This document shows, piece after piece, positions 29,617-41,400 of a stretch of DNA of 64,000 nucleotides; the first letter of the stretch is position 1, and each line of letters starts with the position of its first letter. The notes under the pieces were generated by a model. That model was not told the origin of the DNA and searched no databases. It saw only the letters and a program-made list of their open reading frames with translations. This DNA comes from Syngnathus acus. Lineage: Eukaryota > Chordata > Actinopteri > Syngnathiformes > Syngnathidae. Position numbers and translations under genes: made by a program. The stretch is from contig NC_051108.1 of NCBI RefSeq assembly GCF_901709675.1, positions 496,001 to 560,000 on the forward strand, written 5' to 3'.

Positions 29617-29884
29617 CTGAGCTTCCTAATACCTGCCAAAGTCACTGCGAGTAGTGTGGCAAACATGAGGACACTTGGGCTGCTCCATGACGGAAACAGA
29701 ACCTTCAGGATGCTCCAGAACCTCTGCACGAAGCTCCAGTTCAACTTTGGTTTACTGCACAGTCAAAGAGAGAAACCAGACACAAGTCGTGGTTACACAA
29801 TCAAAGTGTTGTTGTAAAATTGACTTTTGACAACAATTACCTTCGTGTGCTTCCTCTGTCATTTGACTTCACGAAGCGAGGCAT
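25551..29884 (-). CDS. abcd4: ATP-binding cassette sub-family D member 4
   Basis: Nineteen exons on the minus strand: 29841-29884, 29633-29754, 29098-29225, 28875-29014, 28697-28813, 28442-28567, 28145-28195, 27983-28077, 27796-27917, 27473-27564, 27316-27405, 27041-27246, 26872-26963, 26768-26804, 26624-26673, 26477-26529, 26238-26314, 26053-26168, 25551-25640; 615 residues (human 606). ABCD4 works with LMBRD1 to bring cobalamin from lysosome to cytosol. The N-terminal half is the transmembrane domain ([35 protein letters not shown]). The C-terminal ATPase has Walker [10 protein letters not shown], the ABCD4-type signature LSPGEMQR, Walker [14 protein letters not shown] and switch SVGHR. The last exon extends a few residues past the human end. 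Convergent with acss1; the human neighbour of ABCD4 is VSX2, also present here. Confidence 0.96.
29577..29613. repeat. (TG)n microsatellite
   Basis: Eighteen TG units in abcd4 intron 2, just beside the splice donor of exon 2. Confidence 0.95.
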
Positions 29885-30190
29885 TTGCGCCGGAGAGTGA
29901 GTGAGAGGTCAGATGTCACAATTAGCCAAATTAACTAGCTACGTGAGCTTCCGAAAAGCTCTTTTAAATCTACAGTTACTATCTAAAAATAGAAGCAAAC
30001 GTTTTCTAAGCATTCCTCCTCCTACTGAACGAACACGGTGACTGATTGGGTTAGCCGTCAAGTTTGGCAGCGACAGCAAAGTCTGCATTTCCGCCTTAAA
30101 CAGGAAGTGTAATCGAATGCAAAGTCTGCACTTCCGTCTTCAACAGGAAGTGGTTTTCGGAAAATAAAAGACAAAGTTTGAGTCAAAATA
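29885..30190. other. abcd4 5' region
   Basis: It contains the abcd4 upstream DNA and a duplicated phrase, AAAGTCTGCATTTCCGCCTT and AAAGTCTGCACTTCCGTCTT, at about 30,079 and 30,121, each followed by an AACAGGAAGTG ETS-type motif (GGAA). The paired ETS sites could drive abcd4. No gene is seen. Confidence 0.4.
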
Positions 30191-30191
30191 A

Positions 30192-31018
30192 AGGGTCCCC
30201 AACCCCCGGTCCGCGGACAGGGGGTTGGGTCACTTGGTACCGGGCCGCCAAGCCGCACAGAAGAAGAAAAAAAAAATTATATATATATATATATTATATA
30301 TCTTGACAATTAATTCAGGTCAAGATGCTCGTCGAGGTCACGTGACATGTTTCCCCAGTCGAGCCCGCAAAGCTAGCAAAAATGAGTAAACATTTATTTT
30401 GAAAAATATTTTTTTAAAGCAGGTGATTCTCTCCTAATTACATCCGTCGGTGCATCTGTGGCTCGTCGAGCCCGCGAAGCTAGCAAAAATGAGCAAGAAA
30501 CAGGAATGTTTGGAAAGGGGGGGAAAAAACAACGAGGAGACGGAAGAAGAAGAAGCTACGACTTCTAAGAAAAGGAAAGCTGCATTTAATTTCTGGATTC
30601 CTACTTCAATAAGGATTTATCGCCACAGGTGACTCTGACGCGCCACTCTGCATAATATGTAGCAAACGAGGCAATGCTTCGGCACATGGAGATCAAGCAT
30701 CCTGCATTCAAAGACAAACCTTAAGCACTTGGGGTGTCATTGTCTCCGATTACGCCTAGATGGGACCGACCGACCGGCCGGCTCGTTTCTGAGAAACAAC
30801 CTCAGTGCTCCCACTAATTCAACGTAATGGTGAGTTTTATTTTGATGTGGTTTATATTTGTTTTTATGCCAGTCGTATCATTCTATTTCATTGTATTTAT
30901 TATAAAGGTATAATTTATTGATATAAATGTATTATTTATTTATATAAAGGCCGGTCCGCGAAAATATTTCTGACACGTAACCAGTCCGTGGCGCCAAAAA
31001 GGTTGGGGACCACTGGCC
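30192..31018 (+). mobile_element. Decayed hAT transposon (Tip100/Zaphod-like ends)
   Basis: Terminal inverted repeats: GGTCCCCAACC..GGTCCGCGG at the left, and CCGCGA..GGTTGGGGACCACTG at the right. Inside, about 30,489-30,720, are remnants of a transposase N-terminus: MSKKQECLER.., an acidic/KKRK segment and a broken zinc-finger segment readable as TGDSDAPLCIICSKR. The catalytic domain is missing, and a frameshift and stop break the remnant. An internal duplication (GCTAGCAAAAATGAG at 30,372 and 30,479) is present. The element is inactive. Confidence 0.75.
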
Positions 31019-32369
31019 CAAACCCTTCCCACTGAGTACCGATTTCAATTATAAATGCAGCCAGCCAAAGAAAAGATAAGGAGGTAAAGATTTTAATACA
31101 CTTTAGTGCAAGAACTTTTAAACATCCTGGTAATATTTCTTTTAACACAGTCTTATTCAAGAGAGTACATTACATCAAAAATACTGTCTTTTATATTGTA
31201 ATTCATTTTTTTAATGTGCCGTCTTAAAGCACTCAAGTTTACATCAAACATTACTCACGCCCGAGATACAAAAAGTAGGAATAATAATAGTGGTGACATC
31301 ATAACGATTATGCAGACCATTAAACAATCAAATACTTCAAATATTTGAAATGCGTTTCTACAAACATGATTCATCATTTGGTTTATTCTCTGAATCAAAA
31401 TGATGGTGATCCCAAAAAACAAACAAACAAAAATAACACCGTAGCACAATCAATGAGAAACAAAGATGAAATGAAACAAAGTCATCATGTGATGGCATGG
31501 GGAGTTGCCAGCGGCTATTTATGTTTTCAAGACACCAAATCTTTCCTCTCCAGTGTGCTGTCGAGCGTTTGTGAGCCTAAACTTTTTATTTTTAAGCCAT
31601 TTCTAGCAGAAGAAAACGCTGGATTTTTTAAAAAAGTATTTCCAGTAGTGTATTTACAGCAGCAGCAGCAGCATCAACATCATCGACATGATTTGAAGAC
31701 CCTGTGTCGTGAAGTCAAAGATTCAAAGTTGCCAAATATTGTATTCCACCGACATGCTTAAAAACATGTGCAAAAACTGACAAGTGTTTTGTGCTGGCGT
31801 CAGACTGCTTTTCACCATTTTACATTTCCTGATTTGTTTGGGCACAAACGCAGCCCAGTGACACACTTTGGTGCGGGACAAACGGAGCGCTTTTGTTTGC
31901 GTCAGCGATAAAAACCTGCACAACACCCTAAAAACACATTTTTGTTTCTCTTCCCTTTGGAACGTCCGCTGGAGTGTCTCAATCGGCGGCTACATTTTCA
32001 GAGGCGGGGGGCGGGGTGCTGTCTTTTTTAAGTCTTGCCGAGAAAATCCTCCCAAAAGGCCAGGCACGTGGTGGGGCTTTGGGGATTCATATCAGGATGA
32101 AACTAAAATGCTTTCCAGGAATGTAAAACATCACCAGATTTGGAGGCAGAAGCGTATTGCTGCCACACCAGAAAAAGACATCACAGTGTGATCAATTTCA
32201 AGGCGATGAGGTTTGTATTTTAACATCATGAAGAGTCAGCGCTTAGAATCAAAGCAGATCCAAATGGAACAGAACAACAAAACCATTCTCACGATACCGA
32301 CTTTTTTTTCCTCCCTGGCGTTGCAGCAGTACGGCCTAGGTAGCATTCACCCTGTAGACCGGCCGGTTC
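31019..32369. other. Downstream region of sgpp1, probably its long 3' UTR
   Basis: AT-rich and non-coding, without repeats apart from a short CAG run at 31,660-31,675. A minus-strand AATAAA (TTTATT on +) lies near 31,584. No exon with splice support on either strand. Confidence 0.4.
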
Positions 32370-34468
32370 TTAGGCCAGGCCCACGAGCCTGAAGAGCAGC
32401 GGCACCACGCAGAAGCAGGTGAAGCCCACCACGCTGTAGACTATGTAGCGGTACGGCAGCTCCACCGCCATGCGCTGCCGGGCGCGCCTCACGTCGCCGG
32501 CGGGGAGCCCGGCCAGCCGGCAGAGGAGCGGGATGGCGGCCGCCTTCATGAGCATCCGGGTGACCAGGATGACGGCCACCCCGAGGGCCAAGCGCAGCAG
32601 GGCGCGGGCCGCCAAGCCGGCGCCCAGCGGGGGCAGGGCCAGCGGCAGCGCCGAAGCCGGCGGGTCGGTCATCAGGCCCAGCTGGTAGTTGGCGTGGGTG
32701 GCCAGAGCGGCGCCGGCCCCTGTTCCCAGCGCCTGGGCCGTGTCGCCGCGCGAGGTGCTCCAGGAGTCTAGCGAGAAGGCCAGCAGGCCCAGGCTCACGT
32801 GCGACACCACGATGAGCAGCGGCGCGTAGGCGTGCGTCATGTAGAAGTGGTCGATCGTGTCCAGCGTTTGCTGGAAGAAGACCAGGACCAGCAGGCTGTA
32901 CAGGAAGCCGGTGATCACTTCCTGCCAACGCAAATAACACCACTGGATATCTGTTGCCATCCATAACCGACAACGCTCTTTGTCCCTCCCGCACTATGGT
33001 CAGTGCAATCGGCGGGCGCGGCCGACTGATAAAAAAAAAACAAAAAAAAAAAACAGACGTTTGTGATAAATAAACGGCAATCAAATGGCCCTACAAAGCA
33101 TCTTACCGCTACATCCCGTTAGCAGATTTGAAATTTGTGATGACCAAGAGCCAGAAAAGCCTGCCTTTGCACTTCACCCACTGCGGCCATCTTGTCGCTT
33201 ATGATGACTGAAAATGATTGACGTGCGCTCGGCCTACAAACGGTCCCGTTTTCCATTTTCCCTTGCGCTCCTCGAGCGTGGACACTTACCAGAACCGAAT
33301 GCATGCCCATGTAGACTCTGCTCACACACACCAGCAGGCTCCAGCACAGCGCCACGGACAACCCAAGCAGGAATGGGTACTGCCATACAAAGCAAACGGC
33401 ACACATTAAGTCACGGCGCCGAGACGAGCCGCGTCTCATCTCATGCCTCCACAAGGTTTTGGCGACTTTGCACGTTGACGAACAAACTGTTAAGATCCTG
33501 ATCGGAATGTGCTGGGCGAGTTTAACAGGAAGCGGCAGTGCTGTGTTCAACAATGACCTCCTGAAATTCTTATCTCTTCCTCGCTCAACAAAACACACAT
33601 AGGTGCACAAATCCACATAAGAACTAAAACATCAATTCTTCTAACAGGACTTGAATCTTATCTTTTACTCCTTTGTGTTGCTGTCCTAAGAAAATCAATA
33701 GAGAACAACAAACAACATTGTACATGTGTGACAATGACTAAAGATCTATTCTATTCTAAAATAAATATCTAAAGATTTGCCGTTGTACTGTTTTAAGTGC
33801 GTGCGTGCGTGCCGTACCTGCCAGCGTTCATAGGTGAGCATGAAGAGGCAGAAGGGGATGGCGGTGCCCGTCATGGCGTGTGTTGATGGCATGCTGTACT
33901 CGGAGTTGTAGAAGACCTCCACCTTGACCACGGGAGGTGAGGCCGGCCGGGACCAGCGCACCATGTCCTTAGTGGACTGGCCCACCATCAAGTTCCAGGC
34001 CCACACCACGATGAGCCGGCGGCTGACCAGGGCGTCCACGTTCCAGAAGAGGAACGGGAAGAAGACGATGAAGAACATCTCGTTGCCCAGCTCCGTGCCG
34101 AAGGTGAACAGATAGAAGAGCAACTTGTTGTGGATCAGGAACTCCTGGCCCACGTCGCCGGTCAGCGAGTTCCTGCGGAGGGGCTTGGCCCGGGCGGAAG
34201 TGTCTTCGTCCTCGGGCCTGGGCTCGCTCGGCTTCCCGTTGGCGTGCACCGCGGACGCCGCCCCGTTGCCAACATCGTCCCCAGGGCTCCTCTTTCGGAG
34301 CTCGGGGCGGTCGTTGTCGTCGCTGCAGTTCCGGGGCTCACTCGCATTCTCCGGAAACGTCCCCCGGACCCCGCAAAGGCGCTGGAAGCTCGCCACCAGG
34401 CGCGGGTCCTGGAGATAATGACACGTCTCCACAAATGTCTTTCCGACGTCCATCGCCATGATGTCCAA
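32370..34468 (-). CDS. sgpp1: Sphingosine-1-phosphate phosphatase 1
   Basis: Three exons on the minus strand: 33818-34468, 33290-33379, 32370-32921; 430 residues (human 441). It dephosphorylates sphingosine-1-phosphate in the ER membrane. The family marks are the N-terminal FQRLCGV, a Pro/acidic linker, PLRRNSLTG, and the three phosphatase motifs: [13 protein letters not shown] (motif 1), [13 protein letters not shown] (motif 2) and [12 protein letters not shown] (motif 3). Several hydrophobic helices follow, with [12 protein letters not shown] and [10 protein letters not shown] near the end. The exon 2/3 junction gives Glu where the motif 3 aspartate (SRX5HX3D) is expected. The start is MDIMAMDV; the second Met is five codons in. 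The gene is divergent from kcnh5, 980 bp between start codons. The third exon is very GC-rich, so shifted frames look long but are not genes. Confidence 0.95.
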
Positions 34469-35448
34469 CTACGTCTAGTCGCACTTACTTGCGCGAGTTC
34501 ATGGTGACCGTTAACGAGAAGAAGAAAGCAAAAATGAAAACAACAACAACGGGTCAGCGGTTTATGAAGCCCTCACTGCCAGCTCACTGCCAGCATGAGC
34601 AAATGCCGAGCTGTCGTAGTACACCGACCGATGCGGGAGATTTGGCAGCGCAGCAGTCAAAGTCCGTTCGAGCGTATTACATCACAGAGCGTGGCCCGGC
34701 CGGTTCACGAAGGTTGCCGTTAACTGCGTCAAGTCGGGATTCGGCCTATTCCGTTTCCGTCCGAGGCAGCAGGCGGTCTCTTCGTCGTCGGTTCATTGTT
34801 TCGGAGCTCTTCTTCGATTCTTACTCATTCCCCGCCACATCCAATGTTTGCCTGCGAGCACCCTCTAGCGGGATCAACAAGTATTGACGGAAGTTGCTCC
34901 CGAAAGTTTTTTAAAGCTAACACCTGCACTACACACACCTTGTCTGAACACAAGAATACAATTAAGTAAGTATTGCAACATGTTCAAAGGAAAAGAAAGG
35001 ATGGCTTTTGAGTGAGTACTGTAAACATTTTCAAGCTCATTCACGCCACCAGAAAGGTATACGAGTGAACTTCAAGCAGTTGTATGAAGAAAGAACCAAA
35101 TGCAATTGAGGGAAGTGCTGCTCGTTTTCCCAGTTTCAGTTCACATTTGACCATGGATTTTCCCTCATCAAGTGGCCTGTTATTAAACACTCACACGCGG
35201 TTCTGCGATGCAACATTCGCGGAGTCGTTTTTAGTGTCAAGGAAAAACTGCGCTTGATGTCTCCCAAGACGACCGAAATGACAAAACAAGATCGCCGTGA
35301 CCTTTATTTTGAAAGGCCTAATCCGGAAGCGTCTTGCAAGCGTTCCTCGAACTTGCTTAAGTTCTCTGCCACTTGAGTGTTGAGCTTTGTTGCGCTTGAT
35401 GCCAGCCAGCGGCGAGCAGTGCCAAGTCTCCGCCCTGAAGCCTGCACC
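34469..35448. promoter_or_regulatory. Shared upstream region of sgpp1 (-) and kcnh5 (+)
   Basis: 980 bp between divergent start codons. The sgpp1-proximal half is richer in CG and includes TCCG repeats; the kcnh5-proximal half contains a dispersed repeat piece (35,150-35,190). No TATA box is convincing. A bidirectional promoter is possible but unproven. Confidence 0.35.
35150..35190 (+). repeat. Fragment of a dispersed repeat also found in the palindrome arms
   Basis: TTGACCATGGATTTTCCCTC followed by ATCAAGTGGCCTGT closely resembles 45,900-45,934 and its mirror near 55,452-55,486. Confidence 0.55.
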
Positions 35449-38400
35449 ATGCACGGGGGCAAGAGAGGACTGGTGGCCCCGCAAAACACCTTTTTGGAGA
35501 ATATTGTCAGACGCTCCAGTGGTGAGTTGGACTTGTTTGGATTTTTCATTCAAAAGAACATTCTCGTCACCAAGACTTAAGAAGAAGCTGAAAAGTAAAT
35601 AACTCGTTATGATATTTATATATATATTTTGTTGTTGTTGTAAGAAAAGCACTTTTGCTCAGAAACAGCCATTGTTTTTCCTATTGGAAATGAGGAGTTT
35701 GGGGCACTGGAGGTGACTGTAAATCATATCCATCATCAAGGTGCATCCTCATTATGCATGCACGGATGATCCACTTAGTTGAAGAGGCCTCCTCTACTGT
35801 ATGTTGGCTTGTGCCATCATCCTAAATGCACTTACTGCTATTTGATCTCTCAGTAGTGGCTGCATTAGTGCTGAGTGATACATATCTTTGCAATAAAATG
35901 GCCTCGCAGCACAAGCGTCCCAGCAACGACGCAACTCTCCAAAATGAGGTTGAAAATAGAAGCGTTGCATTTCCAAGGAACTCTAAGTGTGCAGTATTTT
36001 CAGCCCCGACACGGTTTTTGACAAAACTGCTGCAATGAAAAGTTGACTCCTCCTTAGTTAGTGATGTTTATTGTGATGCAGACAGAACAAAACACATTTT
36101 TTGAATTAGTGGTCTTCTTTTGGTGTATTTCAAGCAACTGCACGCCAACCTAAAGTGCCCACCCGAGACGTCCAAAGTAATTAGGACTGTTTCACTTCTG
36201 AAGCGTTTCTAGCTTGAGAACTTTTGCAGCGCCTCATGCATTTTTCATCAAGGCCGAGGCTGCAGCATAAACATTTTATCAACAACTATTATTGCTGCTT
36301 GAAATCTTTTTTTTTTTTTTTTTTTTGTTTTTTGCATACATAGCGTGTCAATCTGAATGTTGTTGCTTTGTGCGGCAGAAACCAGCTTCTTGCTGGGAAA
36401 CGCGCAGATCGTGGAGTGGCCGGTGGTGTACAGCAACGACGGATTCTGCAAGCTGTCCGGCTACCACAGAGCCGAGGTCATGCACAGGAGCAGCTCGTGC
36501 AAGTACATGTTGCCAAATGTAACATTTTCAAGTGCAGCTGGGAAATGGGAGGCTTGGGCGAGCTATCAGGGTTGACGTGCTTGGATGATGAATGGATGGA
36601 TGGATGGATGGATGGATGGATGAGAGGATAAAAGGCTGAATGAATCCTTGTTTTGGGAATTCAAGAATAAGAATAATTTGTGTCGTTCCTCTTTTGAGCT
36701 TCATGTACGGCGACTTGACGGACAAGACGACCATCGACAACATCCGACGCACCTTTGACAGCTACGAGTCCAACTTCTACGAGGTGCTGCTCTACACCAA
36801 AAACAGTAAGCCTGGGGGGGGGGGGGGGCTTTAATAATGACACACACCAGAACCTTCTGCTCATTTCATGTGTGTGTGTGTGTGTGTGTGTGTCGCAAGG
36901 AACGCCCATCTGGCTTTACATGCAGGTGGCGCCCATCCGCAATGAGAACGACAAGGTGGTGCTTTTCCTCTGCACCTTCCGGGACATTACGCTCTTCAAG
37001 CAGCCCATCGAGGATGAAGCCACGCGAGGTGGGACGCCGCCGTGTATATATGTGCGTTCATTGCAAAGATTCAGCCCACTGAATAAACGCTGAAACGGCG
37101 CACTGAATTATGAATGGATATTAGCGCCTTGCAATTTAACGCTCAAGTGGCAAAGAAAGCTTAAAGGCCCCAGCGAGAATGGAAATGGAAACCGGTGCTC
37201 CCACCACCCAGCTACGAGGTCAAGTGATGATGCAACCAGAAGGCGGGAGGGAGAGAAGGGGTGCATGGAAGGAGGGATGGATGAAGAAGAAAGGATGGAT
37301 GCACCAAAGGATGCATGGAAAAAGGTTTGGATGGATTAAATGAAGGAAGGCTGGCTGGCGTGTTGTGCAAGGCGACAGACGGACGGACGGACAGACAGAC
37401 AAGACTGCGTCCAGCTAACCAGGTGTCGCCTGTGCGGGTCAGCGAGCAGCGGCGGCCGCACCGAGCGCCATGTTGTCCTCGGGCCTTTAGCGTGCCACGA
37501 AGACCGCTTCTCTTTTTCCCCCCGATAACATACGTCAAGCAAAAATAACGGTTGGAGCGCATGAGGACAGTCGCACGCATGACCAATGCAAATAGACTGC
37601 AAAAATGGAATGCATTGGTCTTTTTAGGGTTATTGAATTAGTTTTGATACATTTGGAAGGTTTATTTTCATAAGAACAGTCATGACATACTGTACATCTG
37701 TAACGTATTGCTTTGTTTTGGTTCAGGATGGACAAAGTTCGCCAGGCTGACGCGAGCGCTAACCAACAATCGCAACCTGGTCCAGCAGATGGCGCCGCTG
37801 AGCAACACGGAGGTCGCCCACAAGCCGTCCAGACTGGCAGAGGTGCGCACCCAAAGACGCACGGCAGAGAGCTTAAGCTAGCCCAGCGCAAGCATGTGTA
37901 TCTTGACCAATGGGACTTTGGTGCGTGTTTCCCCCGCCGCCGCAAGGCCCTCCAGCTGGGCTCGGACATCCTCCCCCAGTACAAGCAGGAAGCCCCCAAA
38001 ACGCCGCCGCACATCATCCTGCACTACTGCACCTTCAAGACCACGTGGGACTGGGTCATCCTCATCCTCACCTTCTACACGGCCATCATGGTGCCCTACA
38101 ACGTGTCCTTCCGCACCCGGCAGAACAACCTGCTGTGGCTGGTGCTGGACAGCGTGGTGGACGTCATCTTCCTGGTGGACATTGTGCTCAACTTCCACAC
38201 CACCTTCGTGGGCCCCGCCGGCGAGGTGATATCGGACGCCAGGCTCATCCGCATGAACTACGTCAAGACCTGGTTCGTCATCGACCTGCTGTCGTGCCTG
38301 CCCTACGACATCATCAACGCCTTTGAGCATTTCGAAGAGGTGGGTGCCGGGCCGGGCCCGGGTGGCGCCGCCGCCTCCTAACCTTTGCCGCTCCGTCTTT

Positions 38401-41400
38401 GTCTCTCTCCTAAGGACTTTGTCATGCCTTCGGGTCATCCGCGCGACTCGGCAAACTTCCACCGCAACGTCACCAGGACGGAGGACTCGGTGCTGCCGGT
38501 GAGGGAAACGGATTGCAATGAATGACGATGACATTTTCAAATGATTGTGACTTGCACCACCTTCCTCGCCTCGCCTCGCCTCGCAGGGTCTGAGCAGCCT
38601 GTTCAGCTCGCTGAAGGTGATCCGCCTGCTGCGTTTGGGGCGGGTGGCGCGCAAGCTGGACCACTACCTGGAGTACGGCGCGGCCGTGCTGGTCTTGCTG
38701 GTGTGCGTCTTCGGCCTGGTGGCCCACTGGCTGGCCTGCATCTGGTACAGCATCGGCGACTACGAGGTCATCGACGAGAGCACCAACAGCATCAAGACGG
38801 ACAGCTGGCTCTACCAGCTGGCTTTGAGCATCGGGACGCCGTACCGCTACAACGCCAGCGGCACGGGCCAGTGGGAGGGCGGCCCCAACAAGGACACGCT
38901 CTACATTTCCTCGCTCTACTTCACCATGACCAGCCTCACCACCATCGGCTTTGGCAACATCGCGCCCACCACCGACGGCGAGAAGATCTTCTCCGTGGCC
39001 ATGATGATGGTGGGATGTAAGTACGCGGCCGGCTCACTCCTTCCACTCAGCTAGGAGGAAAACCAAATCCAAGATTGATGTTAATTTGGCCGTATGTCAC
39101 CATGTCAGCGTTGGGTAAGAACTAGCAGGCAGCGTTGGGCTGGTGTTCCCATTGAAGCGGCGCCCAGGAGGGGTGGGGGGGGTCGAGGGAGGAGAGTGAG
39201 CGTCCCTGATGAAAAGTGACGTGTCGAGCACACGTGTGGCTTCTGTGGGGAGCTTTCGGCGAGAGCTACCACTTTGTGCACAAGGCGCTGTTGAAATTGA
39301 CATGGCATGGAATTCCATTGCCTCCCTGCTTGGCACTCAGCATTAAGCATTAAGGGTTGGAATTGGGGGGTTAGATCACCAAATGATTCCCAGGCGCGGC
39401 ACCGCTGCTGCTCACTGCTCCCTTCGGGGATGGGTTAAATGCAGAGACAAATTTCACCACACCCAGATGTGTGTGTGACAATCATTGGTTCTTTTTCTCT
39501 CTTCTCTTAAATGTCATTTCATTGAGTGATTGGTCCACTGTGATTTGGATCGATTTGTTTGTGCACACTGGATGTTTGGGCCCTTAAACGGAGGCTAATT
39601 CCATGAAACAAATGCCTGAGTATTAGTCAAGCTCATCCAAATGGGTCTTTGTGGCAACCTTTGCATCATCATGTAAACTAAACCAGGGCGACGCAAAGTG
39701 ACAGCGGTGCTCGGAGCTTTGCCCCCCTCTCTCTCTCTCTCCCTCCCTCCCTCCACTGCCGCCGCCTCCCCTCGAGAACAACGGCACCAGTACGCCGGAG
39801 GCCAGCTCGCAAAATCACGACAACCCCCCCCCTCCCCACTTGTGTGAGGAGGCTGCAATTACTGCCAATAAATGTCCCGCAATGGATACGGTGGCGATTA
39901 TGCGCAAAAGGGAGCGTGGCGCCCCGAGGCCTCGGCGCCCAACAGCGGAGGAGCGAGCGGCCATCTCGCCGGCTACACGTCCTCGGCTCGTTCCTCTCGA
40001 CTGGTTGGAGGCGGCCCATTAGAGAGGCCGGCCCATTAGAGAGGCCGGCCCATTAGAGGGCCAGCACCCGGGACAGCGCGCTGGGCTCCGCTCAAGTGCG
40101 AATGTTTCTGCCGCCCCGTATCCTTCTATGCAGCTAGCGTGTGACGTGCGCGTGTACCTTTCAGCGCTGCTGTACGCCACCATCTTCGGAAACGTGACCA
40201 CCATCTTTCAGCAGATGTACACCAACACCAACCGCTACCACGAGATGCTGAACAACGTGCGCGACTTCCTCAAACTCTACCAGGTCCCCAAAGGCCTCAG
40301 CGAGCGCGTGATGGATTTCATCGTCTCCACCTGGGCCATGTCCAAGGGCATCGACACGGATAAGGTAGCGCTCGGGACGGCGCTAGGTGGGCGTGCGTGC
40401 CGCTCCTGTGCTTCTTCTCGGCTTTGTCTCCAGGTGTTGTCCATCTGCCCCAAAGACATGCGAGCGGACATCTGCGTGCACCTCAACCGTCAGGTGTTCA
40501 ACGACCACCCGGCCTTCCGGCTGGCCAGCGACGGCTGCCTGCGCTCGTTGGCCGTGGAGTTCCAGACCACGCACTGCGCACCCGGCGACCTCATCTTCCA
40601 CGTCGGCGAGAGCGTGGACACGCTCTGCTTCGTGGTCTCCGGCTCCCTCGAAGTCATCCAGGACGAGGAAGTCATCGCCATACTGGGTGAGAATGGAAAT
40701 GCCTGGATGTGTGGATGGATGCTTTCAGCTGTGGAAACGCTCGCGGCGTAGGTAAAGGCGACGTGTTCGGCGACGTCTTCTGGAAAGAGAGCAGCATGGC
40801 GCGAGCGTGTGCCAACGTGCGCGCGCTGACCTACTGCGACCTGCACGTGATCCGACGGGACGCGCTGATGCGGGTGCTGGACTTCTACACGGCCTTCGCC
40901 CACTCCTTCTCGCGCAACCTCATCCTCACCTGCAACCTGCGCAAACGGGTAACCCAGATGAATGATGACAATCGTTTGATAATAACGATCATTAGAAGTA
41001 TTATTAATGATGTTTGACTTTTGTGCAATGTGCCTTCCTCGATCACGGCAGCACACTTCCATTGGGAACCTCCTCCGGGGCTCGCTACTTGCCGCTTTTT
41101 AATATTTCAACGCAATGCTTTGCTTGGCCGACCGTTAATGTTTTTGAACAACAACAAAATTGGACAATCGGGGTTGAAAAGTGCTGCGCTGGTGGAAAAG
41201 GCATTAGCGAAATGATGTCAAGAGCGAGCATGCGCAAATTGCTGCTGACTCAGTGCACTTAAGACTTGCAGCTGTGAAGTCTCACGCGCTCGCCTATTTG
41301 CAGGTGATCTTTCGGAAGATCGCCGATGTGAAGCGGGAGCAGGAGCGCCAGAGGAATGAGGTGGCGCTCTCCATTCCCGACGACCACCCGGTCCGGAAGC

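Noticed and set aside
30489-30632. Small lysine/glutamate-rich gene
   Set aside because: It is the N-terminal remnant of the hAT transposase, within the element's inverted repeats.
32347-33084. Long overlapping frame in sgpp1 exon 3 (245 codons)
   Set aside because: Shadow frame in very GC-rich coding DNA. The frame with SGPP1 similarity is the 32,370-32,921 exon.
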